From: Butyricicoccus pullicaecorum
Lineage (GTDB): Bacteria; Bacillota; Clostridia; Oscillospirales; Butyricicoccaceae
DNA: 45,082 nt
Direction: 5' to 3'
Assembly (NCBI GenBank): GCA_018366035.1
Contig: JAGZIW010000015.1
Location: 1 to 45,082 of the forward strand
Of the stretch, positions 31,869 through 41,063 are shown piece by piece. The notes under the pieces were generated by a model that was not told where the DNA came from, did no database searches, and saw only the letters and a list, made by a program, of their open reading frames with translations. A program made the position numbers and the translations under genes. Each line of letters opens with the position of its first letter. Positions within the stretch are counted from its first letter, which is position 1.

Positions 31869-32723
31869 TCATAAATCAAATAAGAAATAAGTAACAAGAC
31901 CACCCAAAATGGATAGAATGAGTGTGGCAGCAATCACAGGGCGGGCGCGTCTGCGTCCGTTTTCACTGCTGAGCAAAATCATGTATCCAAAGCCGGCGCC
32001 TGTCGAAAGACCGGCAATCAGGCTGCCCATGCCAATTACACCACTGGTGTAGAGCTGCGTGAGCAGGACGGAAATCGCACAGCTTGGAATCAGTCCAATA
32101 AATGCACAGATGATTGGCTGCAAGATACTGTTTTTCAGCATGAGGACAGACAGATTTTCTGTGCCGATAAAATGAATGGCGAGATCCAAGAGAAAGCCAA
32201 TACCAATCAAAAAGCCAACTGTGCTGAGGGTACGACCCAAAATGCCGCGAATGGGCCCGCTGTCACAGCCGCAGCCACAGCCTCCATCGATGTCTACTTC
32301 GATTTCGTAATTTTGATTGCGGCTTTTGCCCCAGATGATTCGCAGGGCATATCCGCCTACGACTGCCAGCACAAATTTGGAGATAAACAATGCAGCGATT
32401 GCAGAGCCGGAGGCACCCTCTGAGAGCAGCACCGGCAGTGCTTCGTCAGAAGTCGCAAGAAAGACTGCAACAAGGGTTGCAGGCGCCAAATATCCATCTA
32501 CAAAGAGTGCAGATGCGGCGGCAGAAAATCCGCACTGTGGAATCAGACCGGAAAGTGCACCCACAACAGGACCAAATTCTGCCGCTTTTTCAAGCAAAGC
32601 AGGTGTGGAACGCAAACGATTTTCTACCCAGTAAAGCAGTGCATAAACGATGAGCAGAATGGGAAGCGCCTGCAGGACATCAAGTGTGGCATGCTCAAGT
32701 GCATGTACAAGTGTATGTAGCAT
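31869..32723 (-). CDS. ArsP-type putative metal(loid) permease (10TM exporter family)
   Basis: 284 residues from ATG 32723; a GTG five codons earlier (32738) is possible but sits on the GAGG ribosome site. About eight membrane spans arranged as two halves with matching motifs: GALSGLIPQCGFSAAAS (~55) and CAFIGLIPSCAISVLL (~210), each with a Cys in a membrane-entry position as in ArsP-like permeases. A cytosolic loop carries GGCGCGCDSG (~155), a probable metal-binding site. The substrate is unproven; heavy-metal or organoarsenical export is family-level inference. Confidence 0.88.
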   Translation of the reverse strand: MLHTLVHALEHATLDVLQALPILLIVYALLYWVENRLRSTPALLEKAAEFGPVVGALSGLIPQCGFSAAASALFVDGYLAPATLVAVFLATSDEALPVLLSEGASGSAIAALFISKFVLAVVGGYALRIIWGKSRNQNYEIEVDIDGGCGCGCDSGPIRGILGRTLSTVGFLIGIGFLLDLAIHFIGTENLSVLMLKNSILQPIICAFIGLIPSCAISVLLTQLYTSGVIGMGSLIAGLSTGAGFGYMILLSSENGRRRARPVIAATLILSILGGLVTYFLFDL

Positions 32724-32779
32724 AATTTGTTCTTTCACCTCACAATGGTTTCACAGGTAAAGTATCTGTATGGCTTTCT

Positions 32780-32809
32780 ATTATAGCACAGACAGTACAA
32801 TATTTACAA
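32780..32809 (-). promoter_or_regulatory. Promoter of the ArsP-like gene
   Basis: Minus strand -35 TTGTAA (32809-32804), 18 bp, -10 TATAAT (32785-32780). Confidence 0.7.
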
Positions 32810-32870
32810 GGGAAACCCAATGGTTTCGTTAAAAGCTGTCGGGAAACCGGCATTTATGATAGGAGTATCC

Positions 32871-34592
32871 ATGAGATTTCAAGATTTACAAATAGATCCA
32901 TCTATACAAAAGGCAATTGCGGAGATCGGGTATGAAACACCGACTCCCATTCAGGAAAAAGCGATCCCTGCTGTTTTGGCAGGGCGTGACCTTTTGGCCT
33001 GCGCGCAGACAGGTACTGGAAAGACAGCTGCCTTTGCCATTCCGATGCTGCAAAGAATGGGGCGTCCGGTACAAGGGGAAGCCAGACCGATACGTGGACT
33101 GATTTTAACCCCGACACGGGAATTGGCTTTGCAGATATATGAGAATCTGTGCCAGTATGGTCGTTATACGGGGCGGATATCCACAGTGATTTTTGGAGGC
33201 GTTTCACAGAATCCTCAGGTAGAAGCGCTCAAAAATGGTGTGGATATTCTCGTTGCAACCCCGGGACGCCTGTGGGATCTGATGGGGCAGAATCTGATCG
33301 ATATCGGCGCTGTGGAATGTTTCGTTTTGGACGAAGCCGATCAGATGCTTGATATGGGATTTATCAACGATGTAAAGCGTATCATTGCATTTTTGCCAAA
33401 AAAGAGACAGACCCTGCTGTTTTCTGCGACCATGCCGAAGGAAATTGCAGAGCTTGCACAGACGCTGCTCTACAAGCCAGAGCGTATTTCCATTAAGCCA
33501 GCGGCGACTCCGGTTGAGTGCATTGAACAGGGAGTATACTTTGCAGAAAAGCAGGCAAAGCGTGAGCTGCTCAAGGTGATCCTCAAGGAGCGCAATCTGC
33601 CGCAGACTTTGGTATTTACCAGAACAAAGCATGGTGCAGACCGTGTGGCACGTGATTTATCGCGGGCGGGTATCCAAGCCAAGGCGATTCATGGGGATAA
33701 GTCGCAAAATGCGCGGCAGAATGCACTCAAACGGTTCAAAGAGTATAAAATACCAGTGTTGGTGGCAACCGATATTGCGGCGCGTGGCATTGATATCAAT
33801 GAGTTGCCGCTTGTAATCAACTTCGATTTGCCAAACGTACCCGAAACCTATGTGCACCGTATTGGAAGAACGGGCAGAGCTGGACAGGAGGGGACAGCGC
33901 TTTCTTTTTGCGATCCCTCCGAATTGCCGTATCTCAAGGATATTGAAGCCTTGACGCGGGTGAATATTCCAGCGCTGGAACCGCCGGCTGGGATTTCCAT
34001 GGCAGAAGCACAATGTGCAGCGCGCTATGTCAAGCATGATCCTACTCTTCCGCCTGAGCGTCCTGCAAGAAGCGAGAGAAGTCATCAGACCAAGAAGCGT
34101 CCGCATAAGGCAGCGTCAGAAACGCCGAACCGCAGGAATCAGGCAGAACTGCGGAGTGAAAAGACCGTGGATCGATCAAAGCGCGGTGCCGCAGTACAAG
34201 ATATACGTAAGAAGCAGGGAACACAAAAGCGTGGCGCCGTACAGAATGAGGGAGGACGCGCAAATCTGCGCACATCAAAGTCAGACCAGCGGAAGAAACG
34301 CTATGAACCGGAAACTCGCGTTGATGTGATGACACCACCGACAGGGCGTCCGCTATCGCCGAGCACTGCGGCACGAATCCGTGCAAAGGTGGAAGCAAAG
34401 CTTGCAGAACGTGCGGCGGAGCAAAAGAAAAAGGCAGCGCATACGCGCGAGGCTGTGCAGAAGAAGGGCGCCATATCAGCGCAAAAGCGTCAGGCAGGAC
34501 AGAAAAAGTCTGCACAGGCGCATCAGGCAGGAATGGGTAAGGTACAGAGAAAATCACAGACACGTTCGGGTCGTGGCCGTGCGCGTGGATAA
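32871..34592 (+). CDS. DEAD-box RNA helicase with basic C-terminal tail
   Basis: 573 residues; ATG 32871 after AGGAG. All helicase motifs are present: Q motif (F...GYETPTPIQ), I AQTGTGKT (45-52), Ia PTRELALQ, Ib TPGRL, II DEAD in VLDEADQML, III SAT, IV TLVFTRTKHGAD, V ATDIAARGIDI, VI HRIGRTGRAG. The core ends near residue 380. The last ~190 residues are very rich in Lys, Arg, Gln and Ala (KKRPHKAASETPNRRNQAE and similar), probably disordered RNA-binding. CshA/RhlE-like, expected in ribosome assembly or mRNA turnover. Confidence 0.95.
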   Translation: MRFQDLQIDPSIQKAIAEIGYETPTPIQEKAIPAVLAGRDLLACAQTGTGKTAAFAIPMLQRMGRPVQGEARPIRGLILTPTRELALQIYENLCQYGRYTGRISTVIFGGVSQNPQVEALKNGVDILVATPGRLWDLMGQNLIDIGAVECFVLDEADQMLDMGFINDVKRIIAFLPKKRQTLLFSATMPKEIAELAQTLLYKPERISIKPAATPVECIEQGVYFAEKQAKRELLKVILKERNLPQTLVFTRTKHGADRVARDLSRAGIQAKAIHGDKSQNARQNALKRFKEYKIPVLVATDIAARGIDINELPLVINFDLPNVPETYVHRIGRTGRAGQEGTALSFCDPSELPYLKDIEALTRVNIPALEPPAGISMAEAQCAARYVKHDPTLPPERPARSERSHQTKKRPHKAASETPNRRNQAELRSEKTVDRSKRGAAVQDIRKKQGTQKRGAVQNEGGRANLRTSKSDQRKKRYEPETRVDVMTPPTGRPLSPSTAARIRAKVEAKLAERAAEQKKKAAHTREAVQKKGAISAQKRQAGQKKSAQAHQAGMGKVQRKSQTRSGRGRARG

Positions 34593-34632
34593 AATTTTCC
34601 TGCCCGTTTGGTAAGAGAGAGGAGAAGAACGC

Positions 34633-35811
34633 ATGAGTGTGTCACGGCGAATCAAGCTGTTTTTTACGATTATTTTCCTTTTGGGGCTGACTGTATTTTA
34701 TCCATTTATTGTGTATAGTACCAATGCTCTTGTGACAGAGCTGCGAACCTTATGGATTTCCACTGCTATGGAAACCATGACACATCAGTGGCTGGCAACT
34801 GCTTTTTTTCCAGAAGATATGGTAACTGAGGTGGTTGAGGCGCGAAAGCAGATGTTTGAGAGCCAGAAGGATATCCAGTCTGTTTGGGCGGAGCAGCCGA
34901 CTGCCCCGCCGGTGGACGAAAACCTCTCAGAGGAGGATAAGTTCTATGCGCTGTTTGATGAGCTGGAACGGGAAACTGCGGAGGCTTTCTTTGCGGAGCA
35001 CCCGCAGTACATAGAAAATGGATATGAAGAAATCAATATGGACTGGTGTGAAAAGAAAGAGGACACCGGAATTGTAACCAAACAGGGCGATAAGGTCGTT
35101 GCGATCAATACGCAGAAGGATCTGATGATCGTGGAGCTGAATCGGGAAGGCACCCTTGGAACCGAATATACCGGATATCTTGCAATCGTAAAAGACCCCT
35201 CCCGTGTGGAGCTTGGGCTGTGCAAGGGTATGGGAAAACGTGAAGGACAGCGTATGCCGGAGCTTGCCGAATACAATGGAGCTATTTTGGGCATCAACGC
35301 ATCAGGCTTTATTGACAACGGTGAGGCAGCAGAGGGCGGTACACCGTATGGTTATGTAAAGAAGGACGGAGAAAAGCTTCAGGGTGCTTTTGGGCATGGC
35401 TATAAGATTATTGGATTTGATGCCGAGCATCGCTTCCTGATTGGCGATACGACAACGGCAGAGCAGATGGTCGATGCCGTGGAGTTTGGCCCTGCTCTTA
35501 TTGTAAATGGTCAGAAAATCGAGGAACTTGGCTCGATCAACAGCTTGCAGCCGCGCACCGCGATTGGACAAAAAGAGGATAAAAGCGTTCTGATGCTCGT
35601 TATCAATGGAAGAAATCAGGGCGGTTCTATGGGCAATCGTGGTGTGGATTGCCGTGATATCCTATGGGATTATGGCGCTGTACAGGCATGTAATCTGGAC
35701 GGCGGTTCTTCCTCTGTAATGTATTATCAGGGGCGCGTCATCAACTCTCCGACGACCTCCACAGGCAATCGAGATGGTCGCCGCCTGCCAAATGGATTTA
35801 TGGTGAAATAA
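34633..35811 (+). CDS. Phosphodiester glycosidase family protein (NAGPA/DUF2233), membrane-anchored
   Basis: 392 residues, GAGAGGAG ribosome site. An N-terminal uncleaved signal or anchor (~8-30), an extracellular linker, then the NAGPA-type domain from ~180: AILGINASGFIDNG, YGYVKKDG, GPALIVNGQKI, QPRTAIGQ, LMLVINGRNQGGSMG and the end motif CNLDGGSSSVMYYQGRVINSP. Such enzymes act on cell-surface glycans with phosphodiester links. 40 bp behind the helicase gene; functional link unlikely. Confidence 0.92.
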   Translation: MSVSRRIKLFFTIIFLLGLTVFYPFIVYSTNALVTELRTLWISTAMETMTHQWLATAFFPEDMVTEVVEARKQMFESQKDIQSVWAEQPTAPPVDENLSEEDKFYALFDELERETAEAFFAEHPQYIENGYEEINMDWCEKKEDTGIVTKQGDKVVAINTQKDLMIVELNREGTLGTEYTGYLAIVKDPSRVELGLCKGMGKREGQRMPELAEYNGAILGINASGFIDNGEAAEGGTPYGYVKKDGEKLQGAFGHGYKIIGFDAEHRFLIGDTTTAEQMVDAVEFGPALIVNGQKIEELGSINSLQPRTAIGQKEDKSVLMLVINGRNQGGSMGNRGVDCRDILWDYGAVQACNLDGGSSSVMYYQGRVINSPTTSTGNRDGRRLPNGFMVK

Positions 35812-35839
35812 AAGCAGAAAATAGCGCTGTACTGTAGGA

Positions 35840-35874
35840 AGTGACGAGCAGGTTCCATCTGTTCGTCACTTTTG
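35840..35874 (+). terminator. Terminator of the glycosidase gene
   Basis: Stem AGTGACGAGCAG / CTGTTCGTCACT (one G-T pair) followed by TTTTGTCTTTT. Confidence 0.85.
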
Positions 35875-35945
35875 TCTTTTATGATAGCATTTTTTATTCC
35901 CAAATGTTTTGTATTTTAGATGCTTTAAGAGGTTAGGTGATGCAC

Positions 35946-35974
35946 TTGAAAAGCTTATATTTGCCTGATAAAAT
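35946..35974 (+). promoter_or_regulatory. Promoter of the 120-residue gene
   Basis: -35 TTGAAA (35946-35951), 17 bp, -10 TAAAAT (35969-35974); 45 bp to the start codon. Confidence 0.65.
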
Positions 35975-36019
35975 GGATTTAATCAATCGGAAAAGGCAAT
36001 CAATCAGGAGAACCGTAAA

Positions 36020-36382
36020 ATGAGTATGGATTTAAGTTTTTGGAAATATAAAGAAGGTGCTGTCCATGATGATGCGCGTGTTTATGAACTGGCATGCTGT
36101 GATGGGGAAGCGGCAGAGGGTTTAGAGAATCTTCCAATAGAAGAAATCATCAAAAAAATTGCTTTCGTCTTTTCTGATTGGACGGCTTTGGATTGCAGTA
36201 ATTATGAAAAAGAAGGAAAAGGTGCTTTTCAGATTTTTACAACTCCACAAATTGTAAGATTGGATTGTTATGGAATGCATGGCGAGGATATGAATACACT
36301 TATGGATATTTTACGGGAGTTTGGCTGTCCGCTATATGACCCTCAAATAGCAACAAGGTTTGACTCGTGGACAGACAGATAA
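36020..36382 (+). CDS. Small hypothetical protein (120 residues), possibly immunity-like
   Basis: ATG 36020 with CAGGAGA upstream. Acidic soluble protein starting MSMDLSFWKYKEGA, with a central FSDWTALDCSNYE and a C-terminal half TTPQIVRLDCYGMHGEDMN, then GCPLYDPQIATRFDSW. No signal peptide or membrane span. Size, acidity, lower GC and a broken gene of similar style right behind it are like orphan immunity-protein arrays. I cannot name the family; this reading is inference. Confidence 0.75.
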   Translation: MSMDLSFWKYKEGAVHDDARVYELACCDGEAAEGLENLPIEEIIKKIAFVFSDWTALDCSNYEKEGKGAFQIFTTPQIVRLDCYGMHGEDMNTLMDILREFGCPLYDPQIATRFDSWTDR

Positions 36383-36457
36383 TAGTTTCTCATGGATTGC
36401 GTTTCTCTTGCCTATTTGGCATGACCGATTTGCGATTGCTCTAAATTATTCTTGTGA

Positions 36458-36631
36458 ACAGAAAATGTAAGTTGGAGAGGTTTTGGGATTTATCCCTATG
36501 AAGATTATGACTTGTTGATTGGCGGACAGCGTGACGAAGAAGCGCCTAGGTATATCCAATTGGTTTCTGAAAAAGGTCAATACATTGACATACGAACAGA
36601 GCATATAGAGGATTTTATTGCACAGCCATAG
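36458..36631 (+). pseudogene. 3' remnant of a small acidic protein gene
   Basis: Open frame without any start codon, bounded upstream by TGA (36455-36457). It reads ENVSWRGFGIYPYEDYDLL, then IGGQRDEEAPRYIQLVSEKG, QYIDIRTEHIEDFIAQP and stop. Protein-like composition, codon use and the terminator right after the stop argue that this is the end of a real gene that lost its beginning. Not recognised by family. Confidence 0.6.
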
Positions 36632-36632
36632 A

Positions 36633-36667
36633 ACAAAGGTGCATACCAAATTGGTATGCACCTTTGT
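36633..36667. terminator. Bidirectional terminator between convergent genes
   Basis: Perfect 17-bp stem ACAAAGGTGCATACCAA / TTGGTATGCACCTTTGT with a one-base loop position, between the gene remnant and the convergent glyoxalase gene. T-rich sequence (CTTTT) follows on the plus strand. Confidence 0.75.
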
Positions 36668-36689
36668 CTTTTGCCAGCAAAGCAGCTGT

Positions 36690-37061
36690 TTATTTTCGCG
36701 TTGGTACAATTTCCAGCCAGTAGCCGTCTGGGTCGCTGATGAAATAAATGCCCATGGACGGGTTTTCAAAGCAGATACAGCCCATTTCCTTGTGCTTTGT
36801 GTATGCCGCATCATAATCATCAACGCGGAATGCCAGATGAAACTCATTGTCGCCAAGGTTATAATCGCGCTCCCAGTCGCGCAGCCATGTCAGCTCGAGA
36901 CAGAACGGAGAAACGCCGTCCCCAAGATATACGATGATAAAAGAACCGTCCTCTGCATTGATTCGGCGCTGCTCAGTGAGACCCAGTGCCTCTTCATAGA
37001 ATTTCAGGGAGCGTTCCAGATCACGGACGTTATAGTTGGTATGATAGAATTGAAACTGCAT
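36690..37061 (-). CDS. Glyoxalase I-like VOC protein
   Basis: 123 residues from ATG 37061 (GGAGG, 8 nt spacing). Metal ligands of lactoylglutathione lyase are at the expected places: His in FYHTNYNV near the N-terminus, Glu in FCLELTW, His in NEFHLAFRV and Glu in GYWLEIVP. The FYEEALGL motif and the end ISDPDGYWLEI are typical. Detoxifies methylglyoxal adducts in the cytosol; the thiol cofactor in Firmicutes may not be glutathione. Confidence 0.93.
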   Translation of the reverse strand: MQFQFYHTNYNVRDLERSLKFYEEALGLTEQRRINAEDGSFIIVYLGDGVSPFCLELTWLRDWERDYNLGDNEFHLAFRVDDYDAAYTKHKEMGCICFENPSMGIYFISDPDGYWLEIVPTRK

Positions 37062-37132
37062 AAAGAATACCTCCAGTGGGAAATCAGGATATTGATACAA
37101 TAACATATTCGTATGGAAAAGACAAGTTATCG

Positions 37133-37161
37133 TTTACAATATCCCAGCAGTTTGTTATACT
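37133..37161 (+). promoter_or_regulatory. Promoter of gdpP
   Basis: -35 TTTACA (37133-37138), 17 bp, -10 TATACT (37156-37161). A second TATAAT at 37169-37174 has no matching -35. Confidence 0.75.
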
Positions 37162-37198
37162 ATACCTGTATAATTATGTGCAAAGGGGGGATTTTGCT

Positions 37199-39199
37199 TT
37201 GGATAAGCGACTAAAAAAACTATTAGAACCGAGTTATCAGGTCTATTTTATGGTTTTCCTGTTGTTTTCTGTGGCATGTGCCTATATTTCTGTGGCGATT
37301 GCCATGGTCGGCATTGCACTAGATGGGCTTCTGTTTTTGGCATATTATTATCGGGAGCGCACGCGCCGCAGGGATATTATTCGATATATGCAGACAGTTA
37401 CCTTGTCAGTGGGAGATGCTGCGCAGGCGTCTATTACACATTTTCCCATGCCAACGGTGATTGTGCAGGCTGCAACCGGAGAAATTATCTGGACAAATGA
37501 CGCTTTTACAGAAAGTACAGGCTGTTTTGATTCTGCACTGAGTGATAATCTGCTGGAGTTGGCGCCCGATTTTGATACCCACTGGCTTGTAGAGGGCAAG
37601 GCACAGTACCCGGGAGAGGTACGCATCGGCAAAAATGTATTTTGGGCATTCGGAAATCTGTTGTCAGCGGACAAAAACCATCCGGAAGAAGTGTTGATGC
37701 TCATTTATTTCGTACCCTGTACAGAACTCATCGAAATGCGTGATGCTTACAGCCGAAGCCGTCCAGTGGTTGCCATTATTTCAATTGATAACTATGAGGA
37801 GCTTATAAAAGAAGCGACGGATTTGGAAAAATCCAGTATGATGGCAGATATTAACCGTAAAATCGGGGAATGGACACAGGATAGTCGGGCGCTTTTGCGC
37901 AAATATGACCGCGATAAGTATATTTTTGTACTGGAAGAAGCGCAGTTTGAAAAGCTGCAAGAGAAAAAGTTTAGTGTCTTGCAGGACGTGCGCAGTATCC
38001 AGAGCCGTTCAGGCATTGTCGCAACGCTGTCCATCGGTATTGGCAAGGACGGCGAAAGCTATGAGGAAAATTGGCGCAATGCCAGCGTTGCCCTTGACAT
38101 GGCACTGTCCCGCGGCGGCGATCAGGCGGTCATCAAGACACGCTACAATTTCGACTTTTTTGGTGGACTTTCCAAGGAGTTGGAAAAGCGCACCAAGGTC
38201 AAGTCTCGTGTGCTGGCAAATGCGCTCGTACAGCTCATTCGGGACTCCTCTCAGGTTATGATTATGGGGCATAAAATGAGTGATATGGACGCCTTTGGTG
38301 CAGCGGTTGGTATGGCATGTGCGGTACGTCATCGGAAAAAGCCGGTACATATCGTCATCAATCAGGACAAGACGATGGCACAGAACCTCATTGAAAAAAT
38401 CAAGGCAGTGCCAGAGTATGAGGATCTGCTCATGAGTCCAGATGAAGCCATGGTACAGTGTGATTTTAACACACTGCTCATTGTGGTCGATACCAATCGT
38501 CCGGATTATGTGGAATCGCTGCCGCTCTTGGAATCCATCAATAAGGTTGCGGTCATCGATCACCACCGCCGTGCAGCAAGCTATATTGAGAACTTTGCGC
38601 TCAATCTACATGAGCCGTATGCGTCATCTACCTGTGAACTTGTGAGTGAAATGCTGCAATATATGGTTCCGACAAGCGATATCCTGAAGGCAGAGGCAGA
38701 ATGTATGCTTGCCGGACTGTATCTTGATACCAAGGGCTTTTCGGTTAAGACCGGTGTACGAACCTTTGAGGCGGCGGCGTATCTCAAACGTGCAGGCGCT
38801 GACATGGGAGAAGTCATGAAGCTGTTTCAGTCGGACTTTGATGAATACATTGCGCAGCAGCGAATCATTGCGGGAGCAGCGGATTGCGGCGAGGGGATTG
38901 TGCTTGCCGTGACCGAGGAAGAGGTAGACCGTGTGACAGCAGCCAAGGCAGCAGACAGTCTGCTTAAAATCAATGGTGTCAATGCCTCGGTTGTCATATT
39001 CCGCGCAGGAGATGACGTTCTGGTTTCGGCGCGCTCCAACGGTACGGTCAACGTACAGCTTCTCATGGAGCAGCTGGGCGGCGGCGGCAATCACTCTTCG
39101 GCAGGCGCACAGATCATGCATGGTTCGGTGCGTGAGGTCAAGGCAGATGCAGAAAATGCGATTCGTCGTTATCAGGAAAATGAGGACGGCGACAATTAG
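37199..39199 (+). CDS. gdpP: Cyclic-di-AMP phosphodiesterase GdpP
   Basis: 666 residues from a TTG start with AGGGGGG 8 nt upstream; no suitable ATG is available. Degrades c-di-AMP at the membrane. Two N-terminal spans (~13-50), a PAS-like domain (~75-180), a degenerate GGDEF domain (~185-315), then the DHH domain: MGHKMSDMDAFG (His358, Asp362, Asp364), VVDTNRPDY, VIDHHRR (454-456), and a DHHA1 domain ending LGGGGNHSSAGAQ. Directly upstream of rplI as in many Firmicutes. Confidence 0.97.
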   Translation: MDKRLKKLLEPSYQVYFMVFLLFSVACAYISVAIAMVGIALDGLLFLAYYYRERTRRRDIIRYMQTVTLSVGDAAQASITHFPMPTVIVQAATGEIIWTNDAFTESTGCFDSALSDNLLELAPDFDTHWLVEGKAQYPGEVRIGKNVFWAFGNLLSADKNHPEEVLMLIYFVPCTELIEMRDAYSRSRPVVAIISIDNYEELIKEATDLEKSSMMADINRKIGEWTQDSRALLRKYDRDKYIFVLEEAQFEKLQEKKFSVLQDVRSIQSRSGIVATLSIGIGKDGESYEENWRNASVALDMALSRGGDQAVIKTRYNFDFFGGLSKELEKRTKVKSRVLANALVQLIRDSSQVMIMGHKMSDMDAFGAAVGMACAVRHRKKPVHIVINQDKTMAQNLIEKIKAVPEYEDLLMSPDEAMVQCDFNTLLIVVDTNRPDYVESLPLLESINKVAVIDHHRRAASYIENFALNLHEPYASSTCELVSEMLQYMVPTSDILKAEAECMLAGLYLDTKGFSVKTGVRTFEAAAYLKRAGADMGEVMKLFQSDFDEYIAQQRIIAGAADCGEGIVLAVTEEEVDRVTAAKAADSLLKINGVNASVVIFRAGDDVLVSARSNGTVNVQLLMEQLGGGGNHSSAGAQIMHGSVREVKADAENAIRRYQENEDGDN

Positions 39200-39262
39200 C
39201 AGCTTGGTTATACCTATTTTAGAATATAACAGTTATTTCAAGAATTACGGAGGATTTTTACA

Positions 39263-39706
39263 ATGAAGGTTATTCTGAAGGCAGATGTGAAAGGTCAGGG
39301 AAAAAAGGGAGAAATGATCGATGTCAGCGAGGGCTATGGCAGAAATTTTCTGCTGCCGCGCGGACTTGCTGTGATTGCAAATGCAGATAATATGAACCTC
39401 AAGCGTCAGGCCGACGAAGCGGCTGCACATCGGGCGGCAGTAGAAAAGGCAGCGGCTGAGGAATATGCTGCAAAACTCAAGGAAGTGCGCGTGAAGGTTC
39501 CCGCAAAGGGCGGCTCCGGCGGCCGACTGTTTGGTGCAGTGACTGCAAAGGAGGTATCTGAATGCCTCAAAAAGCAGCACAATATAGATGTTCCAAAGAA
39601 TAAGATCGTAATGGAACAAATCAAGACATTTGGAACGACCATTGTAAAAGCAAAGCTCTATCCTGAGATCGTTGCAGAGATTACAGTGGACGTGGTAGAA
39701 GCATAA
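39263..39706 (+). CDS. rplI: 50S ribosomal protein L9
   Basis: 147 residues; ribosome site CGGAGG. The start MKVILKADVKGQGKKGEMIDVSEGYGRNFLLPRGLA is the L9 N-domain; a long connecting helix is rich in Ala/Glu/Lys, and the C-domain has GGRLFGAVTAKEV. Lies 63 bp after gdpP and 22 bp before dnaB, a conserved order. Confidence 0.98.
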   Translation: MKVILKADVKGQGKKGEMIDVSEGYGRNFLLPRGLAVIANADNMNLKRQADEAAAHRAAVEKAAAEEYAAKLKEVRVKVPAKGGSGGRLFGAVTAKEVSECLKKQHNIDVPKNKIVMEQIKTFGTTIVKAKLYPEIVAEITVDVVEA

Positions 39707-39728
39707 TCCGGAAAGGAAGGAACAAACT

Positions 39729-41063
39729 GTGGCAGATGAACTGCTGTCAAGGCAATTGCCGCAGAGCTTAGAGGCAGAGCAGGCGGTAATTGGCTCTATG
39801 TTGATCGACCCTGCCTGCGTTGCGGAGGTCATTGAACTGCTGCGTCCGGAGGACTTTTATGCAGAGGAGCACCAGCGCATTTTTGAGACCATTTATTCAA
39901 TGTTCAACGGTGCGCTCAAAATTGATCCAGTTACCGTTCTCGACCGGCTCAAGGCACAGGGATATTATGATGAAGCTGGTGGGCGTGCTTATCTGATGCA
40001 GCTGATGGAGGTCACGCCGACTTCTGCCAATGTCAAGGAATATGCGTCGATTGTGCGCGATAAGAGTATGCTGCGCGCCATTGCAGAGACTGCGGGAGAA
40101 ATCCAGACGCTTGCCTTGACCGGTGCGGGTGCTGCCTCTGAAATTGCGGAGCTGGCAGAGCAAAAAATCTATAATGTGCGGCAGGGCAGAGAAATCAAGG
40201 GACTGTCCCATATCAAATCGGTCATTATGGATCTCTATGCGCAGCTGGACGAACGCAGCCGTTCAGACAGCGATATTCCGGGGCTTTCGACTGGATTTCG
40301 GGAGCTGGATCAGGCACTGACCGGTCTGAATAAGTCAGACCTGATTTTGGTAGCGGCACGTCCTGGTATGGGTAAGACTGCGTTTGCACTCAATATCGCA
40401 TTGGGTGCTGCCAAGGCGTCCGACAAAGATGTTGTGGTATTCCAGTTGGAAATGAGTAAGGATCAGCTTGCCTCACGTTTTCTTGCCAGTGAAGCGCTTT
40501 TGGATTCCCATAAGCTAAAAACTGGTAATCTGGGGCAGGAGGACTGGCTGAAGATTGCGCGTGCAACCAGTGTGCTGGCAAAGACCCATATTTATGTAGA
40601 TGATAACCCTGCCATTACGGTGGCAGAAATCAAGGCAAAATGCCGCCGTCTGGGAGAAAATTTGGGACTTATCGTCATTGACTATATCCAGCTCATGCAG
40701 TCAGGCGGAAAACGCAATGAAAACCGTGTGCAGGAGGTTGCAGAGATTTCCCGAAGCCTGAAAATTATGGCAAAGGAATTGAATGTTCCGGTTGTGTGTC
40801 TGTCGCAGCTGTCACGTGCTGCTGAACAGCGTGCCGATAAGCGTCCTATGCTCTCCGATTTGCGTGAATCCGGTGCAATCGAGCAGGACGCAGATATTGT
40901 GATGTTCATTTACCGCGATGACTATTATGATGCCGAGAGTGATGCGAAGAATGTGGCGGAAATCATCATTGCCAAAAATCGCCATGGAGCGACTACGACC
41001 GTTGAACTGCAATGGATCGGTCAGTATACGACATTCTCGTCTCGGGATCGGATTCACACATGA
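39729..41063 (+). CDS. dnaB: Replicative DNA helicase DnaB
   Basis: 444 residues from a GTG start (GGAAGG ribosome site). N-terminal domain LPQSLEAEQAVIGSMLIDP; RecA-like helicase domain with Walker A ARPGMGKTAFAL (~210-220), Walker B LIVIDYIQLM, motif LSQLSRAAEQRADKRPMLSDLRESGAIEQDAD and the end NRHGATTTVELQW. Unwinds DNA at the fork as a hexamer. Overlaps tilS by ATGA. Confidence 0.98.
   Translation: MADELLSRQLPQSLEAEQAVIGSMLIDPACVAEVIELLRPEDFYAEEHQRIFETIYSMFNGALKIDPVTVLDRLKAQGYYDEAGGRAYLMQLMEVTPTSANVKEYASIVRDKSMLRAIAETAGEIQTLALTGAGAASEIAELAEQKIYNVRQGREIKGLSHIKSVIMDLYAQLDERSRSDSDIPGLSTGFRELDQALTGLNKSDLILVAARPGMGKTAFALNIALGAAKASDKDVVVFQLEMSKDQLASRFLASEALLDSHKLKTGNLGQEDWLKIARATSVLAKTHIYVDDNPAITVAEIKAKCRRLGENLGLIVIDYIQLMQSGGKRNENRVQEVAEISRSLKIMAKELNVPVVCLSQLSRAAEQRADKRPMLSDLRESGAIEQDADIVMFIYRDDYYDAESDAKNVAEIIIAKNRHGATTTVELQWIGQYTTFSSRDRIHT

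Noticed and set aside
36446..36856. 136-codon minus-strand frame between the gene remnant and the glyoxalase gene
   Set aside because: It runs through the terminator stem and overlaps the glyoxalase 3' end; no ribosome site. The plus-strand remnant explains the coding-like signal better.
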